This document shows, piece by piece, positions 42,302 through 51,196 of a stretch of DNA of 64,000 nucleotides. This DNA is from JADLDB01 sp040755835 (GTDB taxonomy: Bacteria; Myxococcota; Myxococcia; Myxococcales; Myxococcaceae), in assembly GCA_040755835.1 (NCBI GenBank), contig JBFMAB010000107.1, positions 1-64,000 on the forward strand, read 5' to 3'. The notes under the pieces were generated by a model that was not told the origin of the DNA, did not search any database, and saw only the letters and a list, made by a program, of their open reading frames with translations. Both the position numbers and the translations under genes were made by a program. Position 1 is the stretch's first letter; each line of letters begins with the position of its first letter.

Positions 42302-43303
42302 ATGTTCGAAGGGTTCGCGCACGTCTGGACGCCGGTGACGCTCTCGAAGCGGCTGAAGCGTGGCAAGCCGCTGCCGGTCGAGGTGGCGGGCGAGAAGCTG
42401 GTGCTGTTCCGCGACGCGGACGGCGGCGTGCGCGCGCTGGTGGATCGCTGCCCGCACCGCGGCGTGGCGCTGTCGCTGGGCGAGGTCACGAAGGACGGCT
42501 GCCTCGAGTGCCCGTTCCACGCGTGGAAGTTCGACGGCGACGGGAGGACGGTCGAGGTGCCGCTCAACCCGGACGCGAAGCGGGAGCGTCTCTTCGCCAT
42601 CAGCTTCCCGGCGCGCGACGTGGGCGGGCTGTTGTGGGTGTACACCGCGCCGGTGAAGGAGGCGCCGCACGAGCCCGAGGTGCCCGATGGGCTGACGCAG
42701 CCGGGCCTCGCGCGCACCTACCTCGAGACGGATTGGAAGGTGCACTGGACGCGGGCGATGGAGAACATGCTGGACTCGCCGCACGTGCCCTTCCTGCACC
42801 GGAAGACCATCGGCCGCTTCGTGCGCCCGTACCTGAAGCCCGACTCGCGCATGGACATCACGTGGGAAGAGACGCCGTTTGGCGGGCGCACCCGCGCCAT
42901 CATCGACGGGGACACCACGCGCGAAGCGGGGCACCTCGACTTCTACAAGCCGAACATCATGGTGCTGCACATTCCCATGCCGAACCAGGTGTTCCGCATG
43001 CACGCCATCTGCGTGCCGGTGTCGAAGGACGTGACGAAGCTCATCGTCGTCGGCGCGCGCAGCTTCGCGCGGCTGCCGCTGCTCAACCCGCTCTTCAACT
43101 GGTCGAACTGGCGCATCGTCCAGGAAGACAAGGCCGCGGTGGAGTCGTCGCAGCCGCCCGAGGTGCCGCAACCTTCCGAAGAGGTCTCGGTGCGCACCGA
43201 CAAGGCCACGCTGCGCTTCCGCCGGTACTACTTCGAGACGCTCAAGCCGTCGGGAGCCCCCTCGCCGGTCCGGCTGCCCGAAGGCCCGCACCGCGCGGCG
43301 TAG
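42302..43303 (+). CDS. Rieske-type non-haem iron oxygenase
   Basis: 333 residues. ATG 42302 has AGGAGGT 7 nt upstream. Rieske [2Fe-2S] motif DRCPHRGVALSLG ... LECPFHAWKFDG (about residues 44-80) and mononuclear iron region RAMENMLDSPHVPFLHRKT (about 155-173) are intact. The family is the aromatic-ring hydroxylating / pheophorbide and sterol-type oxygenases; substrate is unknown. A reductase partner is not in the window. The upstream triple repeat suggests MerR-family control, possibly light-linked (inference). Confidence 0.88.
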   Translation: MFEGFAHVWTPVTLSKRLKRGKPLPVEVAGEKLVLFRDADGGVRALVDRCPHRGVALSLGEVTKDGCLECPFHAWKFDGDGRTVEVPLNPDAKRERLFAISFPARDVGGLLWVYTAPVKEAPHEPEVPDGLTQPGLARTYLETDWKVHWTRAMENMLDSPHVPFLHRKTIGRFVRPYLKPDSRMDITWEETPFGGRTRAIIDGDTTREAGHLDFYKPNIMVLHIPMPNQVFRMHAICVPVSKDVTKLIVVGARSFARLPLLNPLFNWSNWRIVQEDKAAVESSQPPEVPQPSEEVSVRTDKATLRFRRYYFETLKPSGAPSPVRLPEGPHRAA

Positions 43304-43313
43304 CTCGCCGGGC

Positions 43314-44171
43314 CTACGCGTCGTCCGGGTCGGGAATGGACTCCTCGTCCTCCATCGGCGGCGCCGCGGACTGGCCGGCAGCGCGCGGCACCTCGCGCGG
43401 CGCGTCCTTCGGCACCACGTACCACTGCCGCCCCTGCTGCATCCGCGCGCAGAGGCCTTCCTTCTCCATCGCCTCGAGCAGGCGGTTGAAGCTGGAGAAG
43501 CCGTGGTCGCGCTCGTCGAAGTCGGGCTCCTTGCGGACGATGGTTTCCTTGATGAGCGACGGGTTGATGGGTCCGGTGGCGCGCGCGAGCAGCCCGTCGA
43601 GCACCTCGCGGGCGATGTCGGGAATCTCGCGGCGCTTCTCGGCCTTCTCGCCCACCTTCGCGCCCTCGCGCTTCTTCGTGGTGGGCCGCTCCTCGCGGCG
43701 CGACTGGCGCTCGGTCTTCAGGTAGATGAACTCGTCGCAGGCCTTCACGAACATCGGGCTCGTGGCTTCCTTCACCGCGAGGCCGATGACGAAGCGATCG
43801 TTCTCGCGCAGCTTGGACGCCAGCGGGCAGAAGTCGGAGTCGCCGGACGCGATGACGTAGGTGTCGATGTGCTCGCGCAGGTACGACAGCTCGAGCGCGT
43901 CGATGACGAGGCGCATGTCGGCGGCGTTCTTTCCGGCGCGCGTCGACGGCGGCACGTCCACCAGCTCGACGCCCAGCTCGTGGAGGTGCGCCTTCGCCTC
44001 GCGAAAGCGCGTCCAGTCGCAGTACGCGCGCCGGAAGATGACCTTCCCCTTCTCCAGCAGCCGGTCGAGGGACGGCTGCAGGTCGAAGCTCGCCGCCGTG
44101 ATGCCGGTGTTGGTGACGAGATTCTCGAAGTCGATGAAAAGCGCGATGCGGCGGTCGGTGCGTTCGGTCAC
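43314..44171 (-). CDS. NYN-domain RNase with C-terminal OST-HTH/LOTUS-like domain
   Basis: 285 residues. PIN-like NYN: IALFIDFENLVTN (first acidic site), GKNAADMRLVIDAL, TYVIASGDSDFCPLA and DEFIYLK are the catalytic aspartates and conserved strands (about 8-150). A basic linker (about 152-180) follows. The C-terminal part (DIAREVLDGLLARATGPINP, then ERDHGFSSFNRLLEAMEKEGL) resembles an OST-HTH/LOTUS domain, which binds RNA or protein. It probably cleaves or binds RNA in the cytoplasm. It is convergent with the Rieske gene (10-bp gap). Confidence 0.85.
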   Translation of the reverse strand: MTERTDRRIALFIDFENLVTNTGITAASFDLQPSLDRLLEKGKVIFRRAYCDWTRFREAKAHLHELGVELVDVPPSTRAGKNAADMRLVIDALELSYLREHIDTYVIASGDSDFCPLASKLRENDRFVIGLAVKEATSPMFVKACDEFIYLKTERQSRREERPTTKKREGAKVGEKAEKRREIPDIAREVLDGLLARATGPINPSLIKETIVRKEPDFDERDHGFSSFNRLLEAMEKEGLCARMQQGRQWYVVPKDAPREVPRAAGQSAAPPMEDEESIPDPDDA

Positions 44172-44240
44172 GCGTCGCTCATGGCACGTTTCTGCCCCGG
44201 GCTACAGCGCCGCGAGAGCCGGAGGCGGACCTCCGTCGGC

Positions 44241-44798
44241 TCACGGCGCCCAGGTGATGCGGCCGGGCGCGCCGTTCTTCCCGTTCTCGGTGTGGCAGGT
44301 GTTGCAGTCGCCGTCCATCTGCGGCGTGGCCATGGCCAGCGTCTTGCCGTTGGCGACGATGCGCGCCTTGTACGGCAGCGTGAAGCCGGCAGTGGTGCTC
44401 GAGGAGAAGAAGTTGCCGGCCGCGTTCACCGGCAGCGTCGCCTGCAGCACGTCGCGCGAGTCGAGGATTTCGATTTTCGCGTCCGCCGGCACGTTGGCGC
44501 TCTTGCAGCCGTTCACCTCTCGGCTCGACGCGTAGGCGGTGCCCATGAAGAAGAAGGCCTTGCCCGGCTCGGCCAGTCCGCCGGGGTTCTGGTTGTCGAA
44601 GTTGTTGCCCAGGTGGCAGCTGCGGCACGCCATGCCCGGGTTCATCTCGGGGCTTCCCCGGTTGCCCTGGTAGACGAGGCCGCTCGCGCACGCCGCGCCC
44701 GACGGCGCCGCCACGAAGCCGCCGCCGCCCGAAGACGCTCCACCGCAGCCCGCGAACAACGACAGCGCCACCACCGACGACCACGAAACGAAACGCAT
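44241..44798 (-). CDS. Lipoprotein with two c-type haem motifs
   Basis: 185 residues. Lipobox ALSLFAGC. Haem-binding CRSCH (in GMACRSCHLGNN, about residue 58) and CNTCH (in GDCNTCHTENG, about 168), with KAFFFMGTAYASSREV between. Periplasmic or outer-membrane cytochrome. A distant axial Met is likely. It is the last of four lipoproteins read from 49230 to 44241. The two haems suggest a role in electron transfer to surface acceptors. Confidence 0.8.
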   Translation of the reverse strand: MRFVSWSSVVALSLFAGCGGASSGGGGFVAAPSGAACASGLVYQGNRGSPEMNPGMACRSCHLGNNFDNQNPGGLAEPGKAFFFMGTAYASSREVNGCKSANVPADAKIEILDSRDVLQATLPVNAAGNFFSSSTTAGFTLPYKARIVANGKTLAMATPQMDGDCNTCHTENGKNGAPGRITWAP

Positions 44799-44886
44799 GG
44801 GACTCCTCTTCTTCGTGCCGCGCCGGCCACGGCGGCACCAGTGGTAAGCAGCATGACCCGCCGCGCGGCCGCCTGGCCACCCCAGG

Positions 44887-46101
44887 CTACAGGCCCAACT
44901 CGGCGCGCGTCGCGACGTACAGGCGCGGCGTTCCGGCGACGGCGAGGAACGCGTCGTCGGGGCTCCAGGCGAGGTCCTTCACCGGGCCGGCGGCGTTGGG
45001 CAGCGTCAGCGTCGCGACGTGCTGCGTGGCGCCGTTGGCGATGCGCACCACGTCCACCTTGCCGTCGGGCAGGCCGAGCGCCACCACGTCGCCCGCGTGC
45101 GAGCGCGCCGCCGAGACGATGCCGCCGCTGCCGCCCGCCGAGGCCGTCGGGAAGAAGGGAAATTGCAGGCCCCCGGGCCCCAGCAGCCAGCTCGCGTCCT
45201 TCGCGAGCGCCGCAGCGGCCCACGCCTCGCCCTGAAACCACCGCGCCATCAGCCGGCCGGTGGAGGCCTCGCGCAGCTCGCCCGGCGCGACGGCGACGAG
45301 GCTGCCGGAGGGCCCGAGCTGCAGGCGGTACGCCGCCTCGGTCGGAAGCGTCGGCTGCGTCAGCGCCGAAATCCGGGTGGCCTGACCCGTCGAGAGGTCC
45401 ACCTTCGTCAGCTGCGTCTTCTCGTTGAGGTACAGCACCGAGCCGTCCTCGGAGAAGACGACGCCGTCCGCCTCCTCGAGGCCGACGTTCGCGATGGGCG
45501 CCATGCCGTCGACCTTCACCAACAGCCCGCGGCCGCCACCGCCGACGGCCAGCGTCGCGCCGTCGGGCGAGAAGGCCACCGCCACCGCGTTGCGCTGCGG
45601 CAGCTTGAGGGAGTCGACGAAGGTGCCGTCGCGCTGGAAGAGCCACACGCCGCCGTTGCCCGCGACGGCGACTCGCTGACCGTCGGGTGAAAAGGCGACG
45701 CCGTTGGGCGTGGGCTGCTGGCCCGGCGCGGGGCCCGGGTCATCGAGCGCCGTGACGGTGACAGTCGCGGTCCCCGTGTCGTTGGGGCAGCCGTCGCGGG
45801 TGATGGTCAGCACATAGGTGCCGGGGAAGGTGGGTGCGGTCAACCACACCGCGTTGCTGCCCGCGGGCTCGAGCGCACCCGCCTCGACGGAGGCCGATGC
45901 GGTGGCGGTGCCCTTCTCGCTGCGGATTTCGTAGTCGAAGGTGAGGCGATCGCCGGGCTTCATCATGGCCGTCGCCGGGTGGACGGTGATGGAGACGGTC
46001 GGGTCGTCGACGCACGGGTTGCCGGTGGGCTGATTCTTCCCGCCGAAGAGGCCGCAGCCGGTGGCGGCGAGCGCGGTGAGGAGGAGCGCGGCTCGGCTCA
46101 T
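44887..46101 (-). CDS. Beta-propeller lipoprotein with N-terminal Ig-like domain
   Basis: 404 residues from ATG 46101. Lipobox LAATGC (AALLLTALAATGC). An Ig-like segment (about 30-115, VSITVHPATAMMKPGDRLTF) precedes WD40/NHL-like repeats: NGVAFSPDGQRVAVAGNGGVWLF, AVAFSPDGATLAVGGGG, VVFSEDGSVLYL, DLAWSPDDAFLAVAGTP. It starts in the stop of the Asp-box gene (ATGA), so they are coupled. Surface protein; no enzymatic motif seen. Confidence 0.8.
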   Translation of the reverse strand: MSRAALLLTALAATGCGLFGGKNQPTGNPCVDDPTVSITVHPATAMMKPGDRLTFDYEIRSEKGTATASASVEAGALEPAGSNAVWLTAPTFPGTYVLTITRDGCPNDTGTATVTVTALDDPGPAPGQQPTPNGVAFSPDGQRVAVAGNGGVWLFQRDGTFVDSLKLPQRNAVAVAFSPDGATLAVGGGGRGLLVKVDGMAPIANVGLEEADGVVFSEDGSVLYLNEKTQLTKVDLSTGQATRISALTQPTLPTEAAYRLQLGPSGSLVAVAPGELREASTGRLMARWFQGEAWAAAALAKDASWLLGPGGLQFPFFPTASAGGSGGIVSAARSHAGDVVALGLPDGKVDVVRIANGATQHVATLTLPNAAGPVKDLAWSPDDAFLAVAGTPRLYVATRAELGL

Positions 46102-48062
46102 GGTCGCCTCGCAGGCGTGACGCCGGGCACCACGCGGTAGAGGTGGGTGTCGACGACGTAGATGCCGGGGTCGGTGTCCGTCGGCATGAAGAGGCTCGTC
46201 GGGCTGGCAAGTCCGGTCAGCACCGGGCGGAAGACGTTGTCGAGGTTCGCGTAGGCGGCCTCGAGCAGCTCGCCCTTCCAGTCGTCCAGCACGTACACCT
46301 TGCCGTTGCGGTACGCCCAGTCGGCGACGTGGCCCGGGTAGCTGACACAGCGCTCGGTGGGCAGCGTCATCGGGTCGCAGAAGACGTCGGCCTCTGCCAG
46401 GCTGCGTGACAGCCGGAGGATTTGCGTGGCCCCCACCGTCTCGAGGGTGACGGCGGCAGCGCCCACCGTGGGGGGAGCGCCGTGACGGCCCCAGTGCGAC
46501 TCCGACGGCCATGGCGCCCACATCGCCGTCGGGCCGCCGAGCGGGTAGTCGCCTTCGGCGGTGCTGGTGCGGTACGTGCCGTCGGGCCACGTGTAGAGCC
46601 CGTGCGACTTAAGCATCTTCGCCTGCCCGCTGGTGCCGAGCTCGAGCAGGTTGTCGAACTTCGTGATGACGGTGGGCATCAGCGTCGTCGCGTCCAGCTC
46701 GCGCACGAACATCGGCGGGCCGACGCCGCGGTCCAGCACCGGCACCGGCTGGGTCAGCACCGCCACGTCGCCGGCGGGCGTGCGCGAAAGGCCGTTGATG
46801 GAGACGGCGTCGGTGAAGGAGAGACTGGCGCTCCACACCGCGCGCCCGGGCTCGGCGAGCGGCACCACCTGCTGCGTGCTGCCGGACACCATGCCGGGCC
46901 GGCCCTCGGCCCAGAAGGTGGCGGTGCCGGGCGCGTCGTCCTTCGCGGGCGTGGGCTGCTCGAGGGCGCCGGGGCCCGCCGACTCCGCGCAGACGACGCC
47001 GGAGAAGTCGAGCTGCGCGTCGAGCCGCGCGACGAGGCCGACGCGGCGCCCGTCGGCGAGGCCCCACACGCGGCCCTTCAACTCCACGCTGGTGGCGGTG
47101 CCGGCCGCGCCGAGGGACAGCGTGACGGGCTCGAAGGACGCGCCCCAGTCCATGGAGTGCATGAGGCGCGGCGTGTCGACGCCGGTGACGTACGTGATGG
47201 CCCAGATTTCTCCTTCCGCCGGGCCGACCGCGAACTCCGGGGTGAAGCCCGGCCGGCGCACCCAGGTGGCGCCGTCGTCGCGGGAAATCCACAGCGCGGG
47301 CGAGCCGCCGGCGATCTCCTCGGCCGCCACGACGCCGTCCTCGCCGACGAGACGCGCGCTGCGGAAGCGGTGCCAGGTGAGGCGCGACCACGTCCGGCCG
47401 CGGTCGCGCGTGCGGAACAGGCCCTGCTCCTTCTGGCTGACCTGCCACTCGCGGTCGCCGATGGCGCTGCGCCAGTCGTCGCCGCCGACGTCGAGGTACG
47501 CGTCGGGCTCGACGAGCCACGTCGCACCCCGGTCCGTCGAGTAGCGAACGAGCCCCGTCGGCGTCCACGCCACCCTCGTCGGCCCGATGTCCGCCTCCAG
47601 CGAGCCGAGCGGAAGGCCGGGGTCGGTGCTGTTCCGCCACAGCAGCGGCTGCCAGGTGGTGCCGCGGTCCGGGCTGGCGAACCACGTCACCTGATTGAAG
47701 ACGGTCGGGTCGACGCGACCGATGGTGAGCATCACCGGGCCCGCCGTGATGAAAGCGTCGGACGCCTGCAGCGGCGCGCGCGTCCACCTGCGCCCCTCGT
47801 CGTCGCTACGCAGGATGACGTTGGCGCCGCCCGCGCGCCAGTGCTGCGGCGCGAGCGGGTCGACGGATTGGAACGACCCGCCCACCACCGGCCGGCAGAC
47901 GACGTTCAACGTCTTCGGCGGAAGCTCGGTCCACGGCTCGTCGCGCACGTGCGGGACGCCGCCGTCTCCCGGAATGACGCCCCCGTCCTGCGGAGGCGTC
48001 GTCGTGCTGCCGCAGGCGGCCAGCAGCAGGCCGCACAGCCAACCCATCGTCGAAGAACGCAC
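46098..48062 (-). CDS. Asp-box (BNR) repeat lipoprotein
   Basis: 654 residues from GTG 48062 (an ATG at 48047 is the alternative; the GTG start keeps a positive n-region). Lipobox CGLLLAAC. At least five Asp-box motifs, S/T-x-D-x-G-x-x-W: LRSDDEGRRWTR, FASPDRGTTWQP, RYSTDRGATWLV, FRTRDRGRTWSR, WISRDDGATWVR. They occur roughly every 45-60 residues and form a beta-propeller of the sialidase/photosynthesis-stability type. No sialidase Arg triad seen. Extracellular surface role likely. Confidence 0.82.
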   Translation of the reverse strand: MRSSTMGWLCGLLLAACGSTTTPPQDGGVIPGDGGVPHVRDEPWTELPPKTLNVVCRPVVGGSFQSVDPLAPQHWRAGGANVILRSDDEGRRWTRAPLQASDAFITAGPVMLTIGRVDPTVFNQVTWFASPDRGTTWQPLLWRNSTDPGLPLGSLEADIGPTRVAWTPTGLVRYSTDRGATWLVEPDAYLDVGGDDWRSAIGDREWQVSQKEQGLFRTRDRGRTWSRLTWHRFRSARLVGEDGVVAAEEIAGGSPALWISRDDGATWVRRPGFTPEFAVGPAEGEIWAITYVTGVDTPRLMHSMDWGASFEPVTLSLGAAGTATSVELKGRVWGLADGRRVGLVARLDAQLDFSGVVCAESAGPGALEQPTPAKDDAPGTATFWAEGRPGMVSGSTQQVVPLAEPGRAVWSASLSFTDAVSINGLSRTPAGDVAVLTQPVPVLDRGVGPPMFVRELDATTLMPTVITKFDNLLELGTSGQAKMLKSHGLYTWPDGTYRTSTAEGDYPLGGPTAMWAPWPSESHWGRHGAPPTVGAAAVTLETVGATQILRLSRSLAEADVFCDPMTLPTERCVSYPGHVADWAYRNGKVYVLDDWKGELLEAAYANLDNVFRPVLTGLASPTSLFMPTDTDPGIYVVDTHLYRVVPGVTPARRP

Positions 48063-48150
48063 CGCGGGCGAATGTAGCGTTGGTCGGCAGCGACGCGAAT
48101 GCCGGACACGTCGATTCCGCTCCCGCTGCATGGACCCGGCGACTCCGCGC

Positions 48151-49230
48151 CTACAGCTCGCAGCCGCTCGAGAAGCCCGTCGCGTCGAACTGCCGCGACA
48201 GGCCGCCCTGCAGCACCGTCCCGTCCGCCTGCGGCAGCCGCGCCAACACCTTCAGCGTGTGCACGCCGCTGCGCTTCGGGCTGCAGTACTCGAGCAGGTA
48301 GAAGCGGTTCGCCAGGCCGCTCACCCGCGTGGCGATGGCGCTAAAAGCCGCGTCGAGGCCCGCCGCATCGGCCACCGGCCAGTACCCGTCGCGGCCGTAC
48401 GTCTCGAGCGCCGATTCGTCCACCTCGCCGCCGAGGCCCACGGTGAAGACGTGCGCCCGCGAGGCCCGCGACGCCTCCACCGCCGCGGCCGGCAGCACGC
48501 GCGCCGCCTGGTCCGTGCCGTCGGTGAAGAGCACCAGCGCCGCGTCGCGCCACGGCACGTCGGTCAGCCCGAGCCGCGCCTCGAGCGTCCCGAGCGCCGC
48601 CACCAGCGCGCCGTTCAGGTTGGTGGAGTCGTCCACACAGCGCCAACCCGCGCAGGTGCGGCGGTCCGCGTAGCGCGCGCAGTCGCTGCTCTGCCGGCAC
48701 TCCGTCACGGACAGCGAGTCGAGCCCGGCGAGCAGCGTCGCCTCGTCGTTGGTGAAGTCCACCAGCGGCTGCGGCGCCTCGCGGCCGTCGAAGGTCATCA
48801 CCGCGATGCGCTGCGACGCCTTGCCCGCCGCCAGCACCGTCGTCACGTACCTCTTCGCCGCTGCCTGCAGCGCGTCGAAGTCGCCGGAGCGCAGGAGGCT
48901 GCCCGAGAGGTCCAGCAGGAGGAGCGAGTCGAGGCGGAACTGCTCGCCCTTCGGCTGCACCCGCTGCTGCGACTCGTAGGCGCTCACCGCGCGCCCGTCC
49001 TCGGTCAGCGAGAAGTGCGACGCGTCGAGGCCCGACACCGGCTCGCCCCCACAGGTGTCCACCTGAAAAAGGAGCGACACGCGCGACGGCAGCGACGTCA
49101 AAAGGCCCGACCCGCCCGCCGGCTCCGTCACCGACAGGCACCGCGGCCCCGGCTCCTCAACCGCCTCCGGGCCACAGCCCACCGCGAGGACCGACAGCAC
49201 GACACATGAGCCGACCAGCGCCTTCCGCAT
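48151..49230 (-). CDS. VWA-domain lipoprotein
   Basis: 359 residues from ATG 49230 (MRKALVGSCVVLSVLAVGC, lipobox LAVGC). An N-terminal segment with CGGEPVSGLDASHFSLTED matches the VWFA-related Ig-like head. VWA (about 115-330): MIDAS LLLLDLSGSLLRS, FTDGTDQAARVL and VFTVGLGGEVDESA. Cys near CRQSSDCARYADRRTCAGWRC may hold a disulfide insertion. It probably binds a metal ion and a protein partner at the surface. It diverges from the TetR operon across a 154-bp region. Confidence 0.85.
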   Translation of the reverse strand: MRKALVGSCVVLSVLAVGCGPEAVEEPGPRCLSVTEPAGGSGLLTSLPSRVSLLFQVDTCGGEPVSGLDASHFSLTEDGRAVSAYESQQRVQPKGEQFRLDSLLLLDLSGSLLRSGDFDALQAAAKRYVTTVLAAGKASQRIAVMTFDGREAPQPLVDFTNDEATLLAGLDSLSVTECRQSSDCARYADRRTCAGWRCVDDSTNLNGALVAALGTLEARLGLTDVPWRDAALVLFTDGTDQAARVLPAAAVEASRASRAHVFTVGLGGEVDESALETYGRDGYWPVADAAGLDAAFSAIATRVSGLANRFYLLEYCSPKRSGVHTLKVLARLPQADGTVLQGGLSRQFDATGFSSGCEL

Positions 49231-49307
49231 ATAGACAAAGGTAACCTCGCCGCACGCGCGGGCAAATTTCCGGCCCGATTCCGCCGACGTGGCGCGGTCA
49301 TCACAGA

Positions 49308-49360
49308 TTACTGACCCGCGATTCAGAAATGAGTTGCGTAGCTGACCCGCCGGACAGTAA
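49308..49360. promoter_or_regulatory. Repeats in the VWA/TetR divergent region
   Basis: Inverted TTACTG (49308-49313) and CAGTAA (49355-49360), and direct CTGACCCGC copies at 49311-49319 and 49342-49350, 31 bp apart (three helical turns). They sit just upstream of the TetR gene, a place where such regulators usually bind. It is not certain which repeat matters. Confidence 0.3.
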
Positions 49361-49384
49361 CGATCGTCAACCGGAGGCTTCCCC

Positions 49385-50146
49385 GTGCCACGTCCCGCCG
49401 ACCCCACCGCCCGCGCGGCGCTCGTCGCCGCCGCCCGCGCCGAGTTCGTGAAGAGCGGCATCCAGCGCGCGCGCATCGAGGACATCACCCACGCGTGCGG
49501 CCTGTCGAAGGGCGCCTTCTACCTGCACTTCGACTCGAAGGAGGCGCTGTTCCGCGAGCTGGTGCGCGAGGTGGAGGCCGAGTTCGAGAACGTGCGCGCG
49601 GAACGCGAGCGCACCGCCCGCGACTTCCTCGCCGCCCACGGCCCGGTGCGCCCGAAGGACCTGAAGCCGGGCTCGCCCTTCGGCCAGGCGCTGGCGGCGC
49701 TGCACACCGAGCAGGACCGCCGGCTGCTGGAGCTGCTCTGGCAGTGGCGCGACGTCACCGACGTCCTTTTGCGCGGCTGCCAGGGCACCGAGTTCGAAGG
49801 CGTCATCTGGTCGATGCTGGACCGCGAGGTCGAGCGCGTGCAGGGCGAGTGCGAGGCGCTCAAGGCCGCGCGCCTGATGCGCGACGACATCCCCGGTGAG
49901 GCGCTCGGCTTGATGATGGTGGGGACCTACCTCCTCGTCGCGCGGCGCCTGGCCAGGCTGAAGGCGAAGCCCGACTTCGACCCGTGGGTCGCCTCGCTGC
50001 AGAAGCTGCTGTCCGAAGGCACCGCGCCGCGCGCCGGCGCCGCCCGCCGCGTGTCTCCCAACAAGCGCCGCCCGCCCCTGTCCCCGTCGTCTTCCGGCCG
50101 CGCCCGCCCCCGCGCCGCGCGCGCCAGCCGCAGGAGTCTGTCGTGA
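49385..50146 (+). CDS. TetR-family transcriptional regulator of the efflux operon
   Basis: 253 residues from GTG 49385 with CCGGAGG upstream. N-terminal HTH: RARIEDITHACGLSKGAFYL then HFDSKEALFREL (about 25-60). The ligand-binding region is helical. A basic, Pro/Ser/Arg-rich tail of about 40 residues after residue 210 is unusual. Its stop overlaps the adaptor start (GTGA), so it is the first gene of the RND operon and probably represses it. Confidence 0.85.
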   Translation: MPRPADPTARAALVAAARAEFVKSGIQRARIEDITHACGLSKGAFYLHFDSKEALFRELVREVEAEFENVRAERERTARDFLAAHGPVRPKDLKPGSPFGQALAALHTEQDRRLLELLWQWRDVTDVLLRGCQGTEFEGVIWSMLDREVERVQGECEALKAARLMRDDIPGEALGLMMVGTYLLVARRLARLKAKPDFDPWVASLQKLLSEGTAPRAGAARRVSPNKRRPPLSPSSSGRARPRAARASRRSLS

Positions 50147-51180
50147 ACAAGCGCCTCGCCGTCGCCACGCTGTCCCTCGCCTTCGCCGCGCAGGCCGAAG
50201 GCCCCGTCGCCGCGTCCAAGGTGCGCCTCGTCGCCGCGCGCCCGGTGCAGTCCAGCGCCACCGAGGTGGTGACCGGCCAGCTCGGGCCCTCCAAGCTGCT
50301 GCCGCTGGGCTTCGAGGTCGGCGGCCGCCTCGCCACCTCGCGCGTCAACAAGGGTGACCAGGTGAAGACGGGCCAACTGCTCGGCAGCCTCGACACGGAA
50401 ATCATCGACGCGCAGGTGGCGCAGGCCGAAGCGGCGCTCGCGGCGGCGGAGGCCGGCGCCGCGCTCGCGCTCGACGTCGCCGGCCGCAACGAGAAGCTCA
50501 AGGCCGAGGGCAGCGTCAGCGACGTGCAGTCGCGGCAGGCGGACACGCAGGCGAAGGCGGCGCAGGCGCAGGTGGCGCAGGCGAAGGCGGGGCTGGCGCA
50601 GGCGAAGGCCGGGCAGAAGCGCCACTACCTGCGCGCCCTGTTCCCCGGCACCGTCATCGACGCGCCGGACAACGTCGGCGGCATGGTGGGCCCGGGCACG
50701 CCCGTCTACGTCGTGATGCAGCTCGACCCGCTGGTGCTGAAGGCCACGCTGCCCGAGAAGGTGCGCGCGTCGCTGTCCGCGGGCCAGAAGGTGCGCGTCG
50801 AGGCGGTGGGCAGCGACGCGGCGACGGACGAGGCCGTCATCAAGGTGGTGCTGCCGTCGGCCGACCCACAGACGCGGCGCGTGCCCGTCGAGGTGCTGGT
50901 GCCCAACGGCGACGGCCGCTTCGTGGCGAACACCCTGGCCAGGTTGACGCTCCCGGTGGGCGGCGAGAAGAGCGCCGTCGTCATCCCCGCGACGGCCCTG
51001 GGCCTCATGGGCGGCGCGCACGTCTTCGTCGTCGACGGCGAGGGCACGCTCAAGCGCGTGAAGGTGACGGTGCTCGAGCGCACGCCCACGCAGGTGACGG
51101 TGGTGCCCGAGACGCCGGTGACGCAGGTGGTGGACTACGCCTCGGCGCTGGTCGAGGGCACGCAGGTCACGCAGCGCTAG
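50143..51180 (+). CDS. RND efflux periplasmic adaptor (HlyD/MFP family)
   Basis: 345 residues from GTG 50143. Signal peptide AVATLSLAFAAQA. Barrel-sandwich GPSKLLPLGFEVGGRLATSR, VNKGDQVKTGQLLGSLDTE; a coiled-coil hairpin rich in Ala/Gln/Lys (about 88-155); FPGTVIDAPDNVGGMVGPGT and LPEKVRASLSAGQKVRVE. It links the inner-membrane pump at 51197 to the TolC-like porin at 54430. Confidence 0.9.
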   Translation: MNKRLAVATLSLAFAAQAEGPVAASKVRLVAARPVQSSATEVVTGQLGPSKLLPLGFEVGGRLATSRVNKGDQVKTGQLLGSLDTEIIDAQVAQAEAALAAAEAGAALALDVAGRNEKLKAEGSVSDVQSRQADTQAKAAQAQVAQAKAGLAQAKAGQKRHYLRALFPGTVIDAPDNVGGMVGPGTPVYVVMQLDPLVLKATLPEKVRASLSAGQKVRVEAVGSDAATDEAVIKVVLPSADPQTRRVPVEVLVPNGDGRFVANTLARLTLPVGGEKSAVVIPATALGLMGGAHVFVVDGEGTLKRVKVTVLERTPTQVTVVPETPVTQVVDYASALVEGTQVTQR

Positions 51181-51196
51181 CGCGAGAGACGCTTCG

